64,000 nucleotides of DNA from Trichopria drosophilae (taxonomy: Eukaryota > Arthropoda > Insecta > Hymenoptera > Diapriidae), in the NCBI GenBank assembly GCA_030407085.1, contig JAQOWT010000008.1:124001-188000 (forward strand). The letters run 5' to 3'. Of this stretch, positions 23,926 to 37,000 are shown piece by piece. Each line of letters starts with the position of its first letter. The first letter of the stretch is position 1. Below the pieces are notes generated by a model, which worked only from the letters and a program-made list of their open reading frames with translations, was not told the DNA's origin and did not search any database. Made by a program: the position numbers and the translations under genes.

Positions 23926-25153
23926 ATGTATACAAATAAAAGCTCAACGTACTAAAAATGGACTTGTACTTTCTGTGATTCAGTAATATTAAAACCTAAG
24001 GTTTTGCAAACATTAGCCGCCCTGAACATAATATTTTCTTTCAGACCTCCTTCATACGGAAGAAAAATAAAAAAATACAATCAATGCATTAATCCATTAA
24101 AGCCCAAAGTGCACTTTTTGCAAGGTGCAACTTCCATGCCGTAAAACATTGCAAAGAAGACGTACACAAAAGTACCTTGTCGACTATTTTCTAGACTACT
24201 CTTTCGAATGGCGGTGCTAAAATTGCGGGAAAAAACTAAATTCGCCTGAATATTAAAATATTTTTTAACAAGATACAATAATTGTTATTGTTTAAAGATT
24301 TTCAATAGTGTATTTGAAAAACCAAACACAGATTTATAGTCAATGATCTTAAAACATCTCCTTTATCATACTTCGTCCTAATCGAGTTATTTTTTCAATT
24401 TTCGTCCGCCATTTTGAATTTAAAAATTTGGATCACATTTTCGAATCAGCGACCTAGAACACTCCTAGGTATAACATTTGAAGTCAATCGCATGTTGAAA
24501 AAAATTTGAGGACAAAATACATTATTTAAATAAATTATAATTGCAAAAGTAAGGTTGGAATTGAATTCAAAGACCGCAAAAATAATATTAAAATATTGGC
24601 CGGCGAACAAAGGTTCGAAAATCAATACACCGGAAAGGCCAAAATTTCGATATAGCGTGGCTCCAGCGTGATTTTCTTCACTTTGCCTTTGAAAATTTGC
24701 CAAAGAGAAAACAAATTAACCTTGGACTCACGCAATGTAGAAATTTTAGACTTTCGGGGTTTGATTTTCAGAACTTTGTTCCCCGGCCATTGATTCACTA
24801 TCTTGTTAGTTCTATTTTATCACTTGAACTAGCATAACACTTGACTATCTAAGAAGAAAAGCTACCTCGTAAATAGTGCACGCAATGCAGTTACTGCCGA
24901 TATATAGACAGGCGCCGGGTTGTGATTCATTCCCGCGATTTGACATCTGCTGCAGAAAAGGTTTTCGATTTTGTATATTCATGTATGTTATCACTTGAAT
25001 AGATAAGGGAGCTTACAGCCTCATGTTTGTTATAATATTTTCTCGATAGGTACCATAATTTATAATAGTAAAATAAAAAAATTTGTCCGAAAATTTTACA
25101 ATACTCTTACTAACATAATTTCGTTAAAATGCTTTTAATTTTTCATTTTTTAT
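23926..25153. other. Non-coding stretch with two repeat fragments
   Basis: At about 24,087-24,270 there is a diverged relative of the outer end of the 31.8-40.1 kb foldback element; both have CTCTTTCGAATGGCG. At about 24,403-24,455 lies a CGTCCGCCATTTTGAATTTA segment with ATTTTCGAATCAGCGACC, related to the ~120-bp repeat family described below. Nothing coding is seen. Confidence 0.45.
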
Positions 25154-25215
25154 AAAGAGAGTGCTGAGACTTGAACCCGGGACCGTTCAATTGCCAGTCG
25201 AATACTCTACTAGCA
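25154..25215 (-). pseudogene. tRNA-like sequence (degenerate)
   Basis: Read on the minus strand, it has a B-box-like GGGTTCAAGTCTC, and before it a stem-loop TTCGA-CTGGCAA-TTGAA that would place GGC at the anticodon. The T stem pairs at four of five positions, but no matching 5' acceptor strand or good D arm is present. A decayed tRNA or the head of a tRNA-derived SINE fits better than a working tRNA gene. Confidence 0.3.
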
Positions 25216-25694
25216 ATGTTTCAACAAATACTCAGAAACATCGTAAAAAATAACCCATTCAAAATTTTTAAGAAAATTAGTTTTAACGGAATCGTCTACA
25301 TTTTTTAATATGTTATAGTCCACATCATTCTGAACAATAGTTCTCCTAGCTTATATACTTACATTACTCTAACATTACAGAACTAAAAAGGCAGGAGATT
25401 CATTACAATGAATTATTTTATGGTGACTGGATTATGTCGAAGCAAAGGTTTATCAGTTGATGAAATTACATGCAGTTATGACGGTATTTATTTTTTACCA
25501 GCTGAAATACTCAATATGGAGGATTATGGCTACGAGAACTGTTATTCAAAACGACGTCGACTACAATATATTAAAAATGTATAGCGAAGTACAAATTTTC
25601 CGTAAGATTGGGACATTGAAAAAAAGGTTTCTACAAAAATGGAAAATAATGTTGACATTATGCAGACGACTATTCTAAATTTGTTATAGAAATA

Positions 25695-26600
25695 TTGTTG
25701 CATGAAATTGCTGAAATTCTTGATGCATTACGTCGACTGGAACAGCCAGTAGAATATTGGGATACGATTGTTGTAGTAATGACAGTTTTGAGACTCGATA
25801 AAGCTTCTCGCCACGAGTGGGATATACTTGCAATGTCAAAGCAGGATTTTCCTAATTTTGAAGAGTTAGAATCATTTTTAGTTAATCGTATCCATTCTCT
25901 CACGTTGTCGGAGTATCAAGCTCCACAGTTTTCCGCCCTACAAAAAAGTACTGGGAAGACTGGTAAGTCCAGTTCACGTAATGCAACACATACGTTTAAT
26001 GCGCAAGTTTCGATTTGCATGTTTTGTAGCTCGTCACATTCTTTGACTTCATGCGAAGCCTTCAAAAACATTTCAGCAACAGAGCGGTTACAGTTTATTC
26101 GAAAAAAACACGTTTGTTATAATTGTTTGAGGAGTGGACATTTTCCAAATCGGTGTTCCGCGAAAAATAATTGCTCGGCCTGCAAAAAAAAGCATCATAT
26201 TTTGTTGCACGAGGCATTAAGTGCCAGTCCTTCATTACATGATCAAGGGCACTCTGGCACAAAATATCCTGATGCTAACACATTACCTTCAACCAGCACG
26301 CAGGAAATTTCTAGTTACCATGTTGCCCATCACGAGAACAATGTCATATCGCATAGTATTTGTTTAGCAACGGCGATGGTGAAAGTGTACACTCCTCAAC
26401 GGCGTGCGGTAATGCTGCGAGCTTTAATTGATCAGGGTTCGGAGCGATCGTTCATTTCGGAGTCGGGTGCTCAATTGTTACGTGCTTCTCGCGAAAGATT
26501 CTCTGCAGTAGTAAACGGTGTAGGAGATCAGTCTTCGGGGACAGTGCGACAGTTGACACGGGTAAAAGTTAGTCGCGTTACAACGACTATGATAATGTGA
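25695..26600 (+). pseudogene. BEL/Pao gag and start of protease
   Basis: 301 codons are open. The first ~85 residues contain RLDKASRHEWDI and LESFLVNRIHSL, typical of the DUF1759-type gag of BEL/Pao elements. Then come Cys-rich knuckles: CMFCSSSHSLTSCEAF (about residue 108) and CYNCLRSGHFPNRC (about residue 140), followed by CSACKKKHHILLH. The protease active-site region is ALIDQGSERSFIS near residue 245. The frame stops at 26,598. The downstream pol continues in the -1 frame, and the join point near 26,570 shows no slippery heptamer, so a single-base mutation is likelier than programmed shifting. The N-terminus of gag is missing. Confidence 0.8.
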
Positions 26601-28528
26601 ATGTAGAGGCTCTCATTTTGCCTAAGCTAACGTCGTACGTACCCCGACGATCGTGCGAATTCAAAAATTTTGTTCAATTTCGCGATTTACAATTTGCTGA
26701 TGACTTAAGCGACGTACGAAGTCCAATAATGCTAATTTTAGGAGCTGATATTTATGGAAGCATAATAAAATCGGGTTTAATTAGGGTCCCCGGTGCGCCC
26801 ATCGCACAAAGCACAGTATTCGGTTGGATATTGTCCGGTATTGCGCCATCCGAACACGATAGATCAGTAGAACCGATGACAATCACGGCTCTTCATGTAA
26901 CCGCCAATAACGACTTGTGTCAAGCGATAGAGCGATTTTGGAGAATTGAGGAAGTCCCCTCCTCTACGTATGTTTGTCCGGATGATTTAAAGTGCGAGGA
27001 ACTATTTAACGATTTATCGTCGCGAGATGAATCAGGTCGTTATTGCGTGGCATTGCCGTTTAAAAAATCGCCACCTATAGATATCGGGGATTCATATGAC
27101 ATTGCATTGCGCTCATATCAGCGACTCGAAAAACGTCTAGCGCGTGATCCCGTTTTAGAGCGTCAATATAATGACTTTCTTAGCAATTATTTGACATTGG
27201 GTCACATGGTTCCGTATCAGCCTGATCGTAACGAACAAAGTTGCTACTTGCCACACCATCCAGTGTTAAAAGAGAGCATCACCTCCACTAAATTGCGAGT
27301 TGTTTTTAATGCCTCGAGCCTTACTACTAACGGTAGATCCTTGAATGAAAACCTGCTGATCGGACCTAAATTACACCAGGAATTGGCCGCTATATTAACC
27401 CGATGGCGTCTGCACCGTTATGTGTGCGTCGCTGATGTTTCAAAAATGTTTCGGCAAATTCGAGTTCGCTTTGAAGATACGCGTTATCAATTAATTCTTT
27501 GGCGTCCGCTCCCTACCGCCAAAGTTCAGTCATATCGTCTTACGACCGTGACGTATGGTACCGCCCCAGCCCCCTATTTAGCTTTGCGAGTACTAGAGCA
27601 AGTGGCGAAGGATGAAGAGACTCGTTTTCCGTTAGCAGCATCCGAAATTCCGAAATGTATTTATGTGGACGATGCTCTCTTTGGAGCTTCGTCCATTTCG
27701 GATTGTATACAGCTACGTAACGAAATGATCGGTTTACTAAGTGCAGGATGTTTGCCTTTGCGTAAATGGAGTACCAATGAGCCAGAAATCCTCGCAGACA
27801 TGGCGACTGAGGATTGCGAAAGTGCCTCATCTAAACTCTTTCAAGAAGATTCCTCTCTTCGGATTTTGGGCACGTCCTGGCATCCCTCGCGCGATCATAT
27901 CGAGTTTCCCGTGCACTTGGAACAGCCTACTGTCTTTACAAAAAGGATAGTCTTTTCGCTTATTGCTAAGCTCTTCGACCCTTTGGGTTTAGTTGCTCCA
28001 GTGGTCGTGGTCGGGAAAATCTTTATTCAATTTCTTTGGAAATCGGGGTTGAGCTGGGACGACCCTCTTCCTCCCGACTCAGTCATACGTTGGGAGTCAT
28101 TTTATCGCGACTTAAAGAATTTAAGTCAGATTCGAATTCCGCGATGGTTTAATACTTTGCCGACAACTAGAGTACAATTGCACGGATATTGCGATGCCTC
28201 GGAAAAGGCATATGCAGCGGTCGTTTATTTAAGGATCCAAAACGGTACGGAAATAACGACGCATTTAATAGCTGCTAAAACTCGAGTGACCCCAGCCAAT
28301 ACCTATGTGTGTATCCCACGCTTGGAGCTTTGTGCAGCTGAGTTACTGTCGCGTCTATTATCCTGGTGTTATAAGACTTTGGGCGCAGCCAATGTCCAGG
28401 TTTATGCCTGGTCGGACTCATCGGTTACTATACACTGGATAGCTGCCGTACCGACGAGATGGAAGGTGTTTGTCGCGAACAGAGTATCTGCCATCCAGCC
28501 TCGTTCCCTGCCAACGACGTGGCGCTAG
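26597..28528 (+). pseudogene. BEL/Pao pol: protease tail, reverse transcriptase, RNase H
   Basis: 643 codons. The N-terminal ALILPKLTSYVP and VFGWILSG segments are typical of the region after BEL protease. The reverse transcriptase contains LRVVFNASS, VADVSKMFRQI, the LILWR strand, TYGTAPAPYLA and the catalytic YVDD box at residues 356-359. RNase H begins at about residue 526 with LHGYCDASEKAYAAVVY and includes RLELCAAELLSRL and AWSDSSVTIHWI. All expected acidic residues of the RT are visible. The frame ends at a TAG (28,526-28,528) directly before VPSADNPADLASRG in the same frame, so this stop is an inactivating nonsense change rather than the natural end. Confidence 0.85.
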
Positions 28529-28972
28529 GTTCCATCGGCGGACAATCCCGCAGATTTGGCGTCTCGGGGTTTGTCTGCTTTGGAACTGTCTCAGAGTAAA
28601 CTCTGGTGGTACGGTCCGAATTGGCTCAGCCAAGACGAATCCGCCTGGCCGTCGGCTGATCTCATTGTTCCAGTGGAAACTGAGGTGGAAGCAAAAGATA
28701 CGACTAGTCACTTGGCTACGGTTGAGACTTGGGATTTGGCTTTTCGGTACTCAGATTGGGGAAAATTAGTTCGTGTGACCTCACTCATAATAAAGTGGGT
28801 TAAACTTCTTAAAAGTCATAATTCGACAATCCCTCGGATTTATGACGTTTCATGGACGGAGTCCGCAAAGATCTTTTGGTATCATCAGATACAGAAAAGC
28901 CAGTTCCCTGATGACTTACGGCACTCGTCCATAATCAACCACTTCCCAAGGGCAGCCGAATCCGATCTCTAG
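28529..28972 (+). pseudogene. BEL/Pao pol: RNase H tail and linker
   Basis: This continues the same frame as the preceding segment beyond the stop. It begins VPSADNPADLASRG, the standard end of the BEL RNase H region, then LWWYGPNWLSQDESAWP and a variable linker. The frame is lost near 28,930, where residues of the next conserved block (DPFLDTEGLLRVGGRL) appear in a different phase. The segment is non-catalytic and useful mainly for showing that the element was once one continuous gag-pol reading frame. Confidence 0.7.
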
Positions 28973-29008
28973 ATCCATTTTTAGATACAGAGGGCCTTCT
29001 TCGTGTAG

Positions 29009-30217
29009 GTGGCCGACTTCGTAGCCCTGACTGAGAGTAGACGCTATCCCATTATATTATCCGATCACGCTGTCACTCGTCTGATAATTCGACATGCACA
29101 TCTGCGCAGTTACCACGGTGGTCCTCAACTCACCCTCCGCCTGTTACAAGATCAATTTTGGGTCTTGCGAGCACGCACCTTAGTGCGCGGCATCATATCT
29201 CGCTGTGTCACGTGTGTGCGCCATCGCGCTCAGTTAGGTACCCAAAAGATGGCGTCGTTACCTGTCGAACGTGTTACTCCAAGTCCTCCATTTTCGAGTA
29301 CCGGCATAGACTACGCGGGGCCTTTCCAGGCGCGTCTTCGATCTGGGCGAGGCAATAAGACCCATAAAGTTTGGTTGGCATTGTTTATATGTCTACGTGT
29401 AAAGTCTGTACATTTGGATTTGGTGTCCGACCTCACCACGTCAGCCTTTTTGGCGGCCTTCCGACGTTTTTGTTCCCGACGAGGAATCCCGTCGACTATT
29501 TTTAGCGACAATGGAACCAATTTTCGTGGTGGTAGTCGTGAGATTCGCGAGGCCTTTAAAAAAGTATTAGCCGACCCTGTATGGGAAGCCCATCTAGCGT
29601 CTGAAGGAATACACTGGAGATTCATTCCGCCAAACTCGCCCCACTTCGGTGGAATCTGGGAATCGGGTATTAAATCCGTAAAATTTCACCTTTATCGCGT
29701 TATTTCCATTCATACCCTTACCGTGGAGGAGTTTAACACATTGATATGCCAAATAGAGGCGTGTCTAAACTCTCGCCCTCTTGTGTCTACGCCGGCGAAT
29801 GCCCAGGATGAGTTAGCCTTAACTCCAGGGCATTTTTTAATCGGACGTCCCTTATTAGCCTATCCTGAACCGATGTTGATAGAGGTCAAGGAATCTCATC
29901 TGACTCGATGGCAATTAGTTCAGAAAATGCGCGATCATTTCTGGAAGGCTTGGCGGTTGGATTACCTAGCCTCCTTGCAAAAGCGTAACAAGTGGCATCG
30001 GCCTCAAGTCAATATTCAGAAAGGTGATGTAGTCATTATACATCAGAGTGAGTGTCCTCCCGCTTACTGGCCTTTAGGTCGAGTTATTAGATGTTTTTCG
30101 GGTGCCGATTCTTGTGTCCGTGTGTGCGAAATTAAAACCGCGGACTATATTGTAAAACGTTCCGTGCATAAAGTATGTAAGCTTCCGATTGATAATGTAA
30201 TCGATAATTCGACTTAA
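29009..30217 (+). pseudogene. BEL/Pao pol: integrase
   Basis: About 400 codons. The zinc-binding HHCC module is visible as HAVTRLIIRHAHLRSYHGG and CVTCVRHRAQ. The catalytic core has STGIDYAGPF (first Asp), FSDNGTNFRGGS (second Asp) and SPHFGGIWESGIKSVK (Glu), an intact D-D-E arrangement. The tail has the BEL-type CLNSRPLVS, TPGHFLIGRPL and PAYWPLGRVIRC segments. The called ATG at 29,009 is not a real start; conserved sequence upstream is in another phase. It ends with TAA just before the 3' LTR, so there is no envelope-like gene after it. Confidence 0.85.
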
Positions 30218-30226
30218 AACTATCTT

Positions 30227-30609
30227 TGTCAAGGCGTGCGGCAGATATCGTTTCGAAACGAAACGAGGCGTGCGGTATGGTTACGTATGTATGCTGCTTG
30301 CTGAAATGTGTCCTAAAAGACACTCGTTTGACTCACGACGTCCAGCTTCGGGTTTTCCGGCGAAAAAGCGTGCCATGCGGCAGTTCGGCAATTGACGCTC
30401 CGCGAGCAACATTACGCTGTTTCGAACGAATTAAGAGTTCTTAACGATTTTCCAATTGATTTGTTTTCCGCATAATTTCGAGAATACTGTGCTTCCGACA
30501 CCATAAGTGTAAATTTAATAAACGAAGTGGTCTCGGGGAATTAGATGCCTTTTTTTCTCCAAACTCCTAAAGTCCGCGTCCTATTACGCGATATAAAGTA
30601 TACGCGTCA
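30227..30609 (+). repeat. Probable BEL/Pao 3' LTR
   Basis: This starts ten bases after the pol stop with TGTCAAGGCGTGCGG (an alternative start is the TGCGGC ten bases on) and could end at ...GCGTCA near 30,609. AATAAA at 30,519-30,524 would be its polyadenylation signal. There is no second copy in the window, so the boundaries are inferred from TG...CA and from where the next repeat begins. Confidence 0.5.
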
Positions 30610-30611
30610 CC

Positions 30612-31035
30612 AACTTTTATTACAGAATTAACATAAGAGGAGGGTATAATAGTGTAATCAGGGAATTAACACAAATAATGATTAAAATTTTAAATCATTT
30701 GTATATTTTTTAAAAGAATCCCAAAAGTTAAAAAATTGCGATATCAAAGCGAACAAGTTTCTATACAAAATTATAACACGAGCAAAGTTAAGTTAAAATT
30801 TCTTTGCTGGTAAAAGTGACTTATAATTTCCGAGCGGGCAAGAATGACTTAAATTTCTAATTTGTTTTTGTCCTGAAGAATATTTTAAGTCATTTTTGCT
30901 CTCACAATAGTGTAACTCACTTTTGCCCACAGCCTGTAATTTGTTTCGTCTTTGCTCGCGAACAGAATAATAACCCATTTTTTCTCGCGGCGCGGTATGT
31001 TTAGCCCGTTTTTGCTATCAGTGTGTCAGTTAAAG
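30612..31035 (-). repeat. GCAAAAATGGGTTA-type foldback repeat, copy 1
   Basis: Nearly the same sequence lies inverted at 46,005-46,395. It contains several spaced copies of a GAGCAAAAATGRSTTA-like word in both orientations (for example TAAGTCATTTTTGCTC, TAACCCATTTTTTCTCG). The 61-codon frame 30,793-30,978 is matched by an almost identical frame in the other copy, but both follow the repeat words and are unlikely to be genes. Confidence 0.65.
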
Positions 31036-31787
31036 CTCGTAGCAACGCATTGAACACGATTTTTTCCTTAACCCTATGATTTTTGTGGTGTTGATATGAT
31101 AAACAATATTAAAAGATATTAAGTTTTGATAAAGAACGAGATACTATACTTAGTATTTCAACAAACTTATGCATTAAATAAAAAAAAAAGGGGTCCACTT
31201 TGTGGACTCAAACAACTTTTATCGTTAGCTTATATTGCAATAAAAAATAAAAACCTTTAAAAATCATTAGTTCATAACACAGACAGCAAAATAGAGCCCC
31301 AACTTCTGACTTCTTTTAGAGCATATTTCGAAATCATTCTGAACTCTTTTTTATTTTACTGTCTGGGACGTTAATGTTTATACATTCTACATAATAAATA
31401 TCTAACATACTTGAGATTGAAACTTTCACTAATCGTGACAGAATTTTAGTAAAATTTTGACCAACGTTTTTGTTATAGCCTGAACATTTAAAAAGAACTC
31501 TTTAAATCTGAGGTTATGAGTCAAAAAGACTAATTTAAAATAAAAACTAGATTACTAATCTAATAGTAAAAATTAATGTTTTATTAATGAAATAGTTTTT
31601 CATTATTAATTAGCAAATTTTATGTCTAATTGAATGAGTGACCTACTTTTCGTTTATGATTTAATAGTTTTTAATTAATTCCAAATTAGAAAGAATACCC
31701 GAAATAATATAACACGTAAATAAAGTAAAAATTCTTTTCGAATATAATAAAAGTATCTTAAAAATATATTGTGTATACTCTGACCAA
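31036..31787. other. AT-rich stretch, nothing recognised
   Basis: About 750 bases between two repeats. No frame, motif or array is convincing. Confidence 0.5.
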
Positions 31788-32685
31788 TGTCAAAATTGCA
31801 CATTCCGCGTGGTACGAATTTCGTCGCTTGTATCATTGCAAAATAATTGAAGTATTAATTTGTAGAGTAACTTACCGACTATTTTGAAGGGTGCTCTTTC
31901 GAATGGCGCGGACAAAATTTGCAAAAAATTAATGTTTACACTAAATAATGCCAAAAATATCTGAAAAAACATCAATTTTTTGAAGTAATTTTTTTTTTAA
32001 TTTGAAATTTATATGGGAGAACGGACGATAGGCGAGTGGAAAAGTATATAAAAAGTGCATAAAATGTCTGTACTGAAGAGATATGGCAATAGAATTGGTT
32101 TATTTCATCGTAGAAAATCTAAAATGGCGGCTTTTTTGAAGATAGATTTCGGAAGTTTTAGGAGATCGGAATTTAAAGAAATTCCTTCACGTTTTCGAAC
32201 AAGTAAATTCTTTTTTATTTGTTTTTCGGGTCGCTGATTACGAATCCGAGCTCAAAATTGTAAAATTTAAAATTACGGATCCTATATGGCGGACCAAAAA
32301 TGCAAAATAGCCCGGATCAGGATGGATCTCTGTAGTCGGGGTTTTTTGGGGTCGCTGATTACGAATCCGAGCTCAAAATTGTAAAATTTAAAATGGCGGA
32401 CCAAAAATGCAAAATAGCCCCGATCTGGATGAATCTCAGTATTCGAGGGTTTCTGGAGTCGCTGATTACGAATCCGAGCTTAAAATTCTGAAATTAAAAA
32501 TGGCGGATCCAATATGGCGGACAAAGTGGTGCGAAATAACCTCGATATGTACGAATCTTAGTATTTGGGGGTTTCTGTGGTCGCTGGTTGTAAAACGGAT
32601 CACAAAATATTGACACTCAAAATGGCAAATCCAATAGGCAAGACTAAAAATGGTAAAACAACTTTATTTTAATGAAACTAGATAA

Positions 32686-32856
32686 TGTAAGAAATAAAGC
32701 CAGAATTAATATATAAAATTACTATTTATTTCTTGAGAGTTCACAGCGTTTCGACGGTTCGTCTCAGACTGATTCGTTCAGTACGTAAACAATGCAGCAA
32801 TAACGGCAACGACAAGTAATCCCATAAACATACACATACAAGATATATTCTTCACA
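32686..32856 (-). repeat. Gypsy 3' LTR, 171 bp
   Basis: Read on the plus strand it begins TGTAAGAAATAAAGCC and ends ATATATTCTTCACA. It is the same length as the other LTR and nearly identical; visible differences include GAGTTC versus GAGCTC and GTACGTAAAC versus GTACGCAAAC. Just inside it on the element's strand is a purine-containing GGACGGCCGAAT that could serve as polypurine tract. Confidence 0.85.
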
Positions 32857-33277
32857 ATTCGGCCGTCCTGATTGTATTTCGTCCCGAACTACATATTAAC
32901 AACAAATAACGCAGTGGAACGTTTGAATGGCCTTATAAAACATTTGATAATTAGCGCAACGGAAATCACACATACCAATACATAATTATACATCAGCATA
33001 GTTCATATAAAAAATAGTTTCGTCGCTAACAATTCAATAACACATTAGTACTCACAGAAAACATACAATTGCTCTCGGGAAATACGCATTTCCTTACAAA
33101 ATTAATTTCATTCAACCACTTGATATTCTACAATGCAAAAGGGGATTAATTTTGATAGAGAATATAAACAATTGAATGACAATAAAATGCGTTATGTTCC
33201 AATATTTAAATATTTAAATATTGTAACATTTATAACCCAAATTTACAATTCTTATCACTCGGGCATTCTGACCAGTA

Positions 33278-34039
33278 TTAATTCGCCTCGAATTGATTTG
33301 CAGATGGAAAATGTTCTGAGTAATACTGACAAATTAACGCGACAAAATCTGAGTGCCACGGCTTCATGTTTGCCGCCTCCCACGTTCCCATATACGGTTT
33401 TTGCGTCACCTGAAAGTTTTCAAGGTCTGACAAAACATATCTATCGTTTCTCAATATTTTAATGACTTTATACGGTCCTTTATATCGTGGCATGAGTTTT
33501 CGCGAAACTCCTACCGTAGTTTCAAAATTTTTTACGACTGCAAGATCACCTAATTCGTAACGGTGCGGATTTTTTCGTTTGGAATCAAAATACTTTTTTT
33601 GGTATTCTTGGGATTTTATAATTTTTTCGCTCGCTCTACTTCTTTCCGATTCAAGGTTTCTAGTTTTCTCGACGTTATCTGTTTCCTCCAAATATTCTGC
33701 AACATAGTCAATAGCTTTTCCTCTTTGGTTAACACCAAATAATAATTTACTCGGTGTTGTGTCAATTGCGCTGTGAACAAGATTATTTAGAGCAAACTCA
33801 ACATCTGATAGCATTTTGTACCACATTTTTCCGGATGTAGAGTCAGAAAGTTTCCATAGAGTTGGACCCAAAGCTCTGTTTACCCGCTCCACTTGGCCGT
33901 TAGCCTTAGGAGAGGCAGTTGCGATCAAAACGTGCTTCACATTATTTTCTTCAATAAAAAGTTTGAACTCGTCGGACGTAAAACAAGAACCGCGATATAA
34001 TTGTTTTAGGGCGACTATAATTTTTAAAATATTCGACAA
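33278..34039 (-). pseudogene. Gypsy pol 3' part: integrase end
   Basis: This continues integrase in a different frame after a small deletion near 34,010. Visible blocks: SCFTSDEFKLFIEE after the lost second Asp, then ATASPKANGQVERVNR with the catalytic Glu, ALNNLVHSAIDTTPSKLLFG, and a basic C-terminal region with MPRYKGPYKVIKIL (GPF/Y-type module). It stops at 33,278. The called ATG is not a genuine start; this is the tail of the upstream polyprotein. There is no chromodomain that I can recognise. Confidence 0.8.
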
Positions 34040-37000
34040 GGCAATTTATTGTTTCTTTAGAATTGGTAGTTTTGACTGCGTATAATTTCGTGAATTTAGT
34101 AAAGCCATCTATCACCAATAGTATATATTTTTTCGTGGAAATGTTTTTATCGATTGGCCCGAAATGATCGACGTGGCAAGTCAAAAAGGGAACGTCTCCC
34201 TTTGGGATAGAATTTAAAAAGCCTTCTCGTTTACCGGTCGTTGGCGAAAACGCGACACATTTGAGACAATTGGCTATATGAGTTTTGACTTTAGTTTTTA
34301 GTTCAGGAAACCAATAGTTCCGCAAAATTACTTCGGCGGTTTTTTCCGCACCGAAATGACCCATCTCATTATGGTACTTATTTATGACATTATTTTCCAT
34401 TTCCGATGATACGTAAAATAAAATTCCCTCATTCCGTTTCCGATAAACCAAACCGTTTCTCATCTCATATAGTTTGTCCTCTTCCTTCTGTAATTTTTCG
34501 CGCAACTCTACGATTTTTTTATCTAAATTCTGGCTAATGATCAAATTCGACTCCATTGTATTGTCCTCTACTACCAAAACATTCACGGCGCGACTAAGAG
34601 CATCCACGTGACGCATTCTTTCACCATTCCTATGTTCGAGTATTTTATCGTAGTTTTCTAATTCCGCTGACCACCTACAAATTCGCGGATTTATATCCTT
34701 CTTATCGAGAGTAAGTTTCAAGGCGTTACAATCAGTAACGACCTTGAACTTCATACCCTGCAAGTAGATTCTAAATCGTCTTAATGCGTATACGATTGCG
34801 AGTGTTTCGAGTTCAAAGCTATGATACTTTGACTCACACTCGGAGGTGCGTTTTGAGAAGTAAGCGATCGGATGAAAATGACCGTCCTTTTTCTTTTGCA
34901 ACAAAACTGCACCAAATCCGAGTTTGCTCGCATCGCAGTGGAGTTCGGTCTCGTCAGCAGGATCGAAAATACCCAACACTGGAAATTCCGTTAATCTTAA
35001 TTTAAGTGTCTCAAAAGCTTGATATTGGTCATCACCGAACAAAAATTCTGTATCCTTTTTTAATAAGTCATAGAGTGGTTTTGCAATAATCGAAAAACCC
35101 GCCACAAATTTTCGGAAATATGCGCTCATACCTAGGAAGCTTTGAACCTCTCGAATATTGCGTGGTAACGGAAAATCAACAATTGCGCTGACGCCACGTT
35201 CGTTTGGCTTTACTCCCCCCGCAGATATTTTATAACCCAGATATTCTACTTCCGATTGTAAAAATTTGCACTTATCCATCCGAAGGTCGAGTTTATTCTG
35301 TACCATAAGGGCAAAGACCTGACTTAAAACTTTCAAATGACGCTCAATCGTATTGGTTGCAATTAATATATCGTCAAGATAGGTCATGACGTCGCCTGTC
35401 CTAATTAAATCTGCGAAAATCGTGTTAATAAATTTCTGAAAAGTAGCAGGCGCGGTCTTAAGGCCAAACGGTATTTTAAGGAATTCAAAATGGCCCAAAG
35501 GCGTAATAAAAGCCGTATACTTAATGGATTCTTTAGCCATGCTAACATGGTGAAAACCATCTTTCAAGTCGAGAAGAGTAAACCAACACTTTCCACACAA
35601 ACAGTCAACTAAATCCTCAATCAAAGGGAAAGGGTAATTCGAACGTTCCGTTATTCTATTTAAAAATCTAAAATCTATGCAGAGTCTAAGTTCTCCATTT
35701 TTCTTTCGAATCAAAACAATTGGCGAAGCATACTTGGAATTACTTTCCCGAATAACTTTTCGCGCTATGAGGTTGTCTAGGATCTTTTGCAGTCGCCTTT
35801 TTTCGTCAAAAGAGAGTCTTCGTGGACCGAAAGTTATCACATTATCTTTAGTTAAAGTTAAACTCAATTCAATTTTTAAGTTAGGTGATTTCGGTCTCTC
35901 TTTACTTAAATATTCCGTAAAAAATAAATTTTTTAAATTAGATTGAATTTCAGAATCAACTTCCGGATTAATTATCAAAGAATCTACAACACTATCAGTT
36001 TCAAAGTCGATTGCAAAGATCTCTCTCAAAGCCTCAGCTTCATTCTTCGGCAAAGCAAATAATCCTAAATTAAATTTATTCAACGCATCGCGACCCAATA
36101 TAGCGGATACAATCATTGTATTATCCGGCACGACAAAGATTTCAATTTTGTGTATGATATTATCAAAACTTACTCTTGCTGACGCAAAACCTAAAGTTTG
36201 AAGCATACTATTATTAATTCCGCTGAAATCCTGTAGAGAAGTAGAAGGCTGAATGCTACCAGGTGGAAGTAGGCTCTGCTTGACGAAGCTAATGGGACTT
36301 CCAGTGTCGAGTAATGTATCCATGGATACCATGTGACTCCCCTCTCCAACGTCGAACTCATACGTCAAAAGTTTAAAGCATTGCGCATCCAGAATGTTTT
36401 CCGTATCAATGCTATGAAGTTCCGTCAGCTGTTTTGTGTCGGTGTTAACAGGTAGATCAAAATTTGATGGGCTCACCATAACATTACACACGTTGTTTTT
36501 TTGAGATTGGATCCTTTGTTTTAAACAGTCCTTGGACTGATGTCCGACTTCAAAGCATTTAAAGCATCCTCCAACAGGTCTCTTCGGTAAGCGACAATCA
36601 GCAGCGACATGTCCGTTCCTACTACAGTTGAAACATCGTAGAGTGGGTTGTGAAGGTTTCGATGAATTTTTTCCTTTAGAAATTGTTTCACTGGTAGGAT
36701 CTTTAATAATATTTTTATTTTCAGGCAGGTTTCTAACATCATCCTTCAACGATATTTTCTCAAAAGCACTCAAGAGATCAGATTTGTTCTTAAACTGCTG
36801 AATCCTTGCTTGGTTGCGTAGAGATGTATCCGAAATACCATCCACCAGGTAATCGAGTATTTCGTTTTCCGATATCGGAACGGCATTCGCTAAGATAAGT
36901 TTTTCGTGAAAGTAGTCACTGAACGTCTCTGACCCCCTCCAGATGCGTCCCTCAAAATTTCTGCGCAGTGTCATTCGATCCTGACGATGATCGAACATTG

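Larger units (their letters stand above)
25690..30609 (+). mobile_element. BEL/Pao LTR retrotransposon, 5'-truncated and inactivated
   Basis: Gag, protease, reverse transcriptase, RNase H and integrase segments follow in the usual BEL/Pao order on the plus strand, then a probable 3' LTR. No 5' LTR or primer-binding site is found upstream of 25,690; the gag start is missing. Reading is broken by a frameshift near 26,570, a stop at 28,526-28,528 and two frame changes between 28,930 and 29,020. It cannot move by itself. Confidence 0.85.

Noticed and set aside
25154..25215. Functional tRNA gene
   Set aside because: No acceptor-stem pairing and a poor D arm; GGC anticodon for Ala is not usual in eukaryotes.
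26560..26600. Programmed -1 frameshift between BEL gag and pol
   Set aside because: BEL/Pao elements normally use one frame, no slippery heptamer is seen, and the copy has other breaks.
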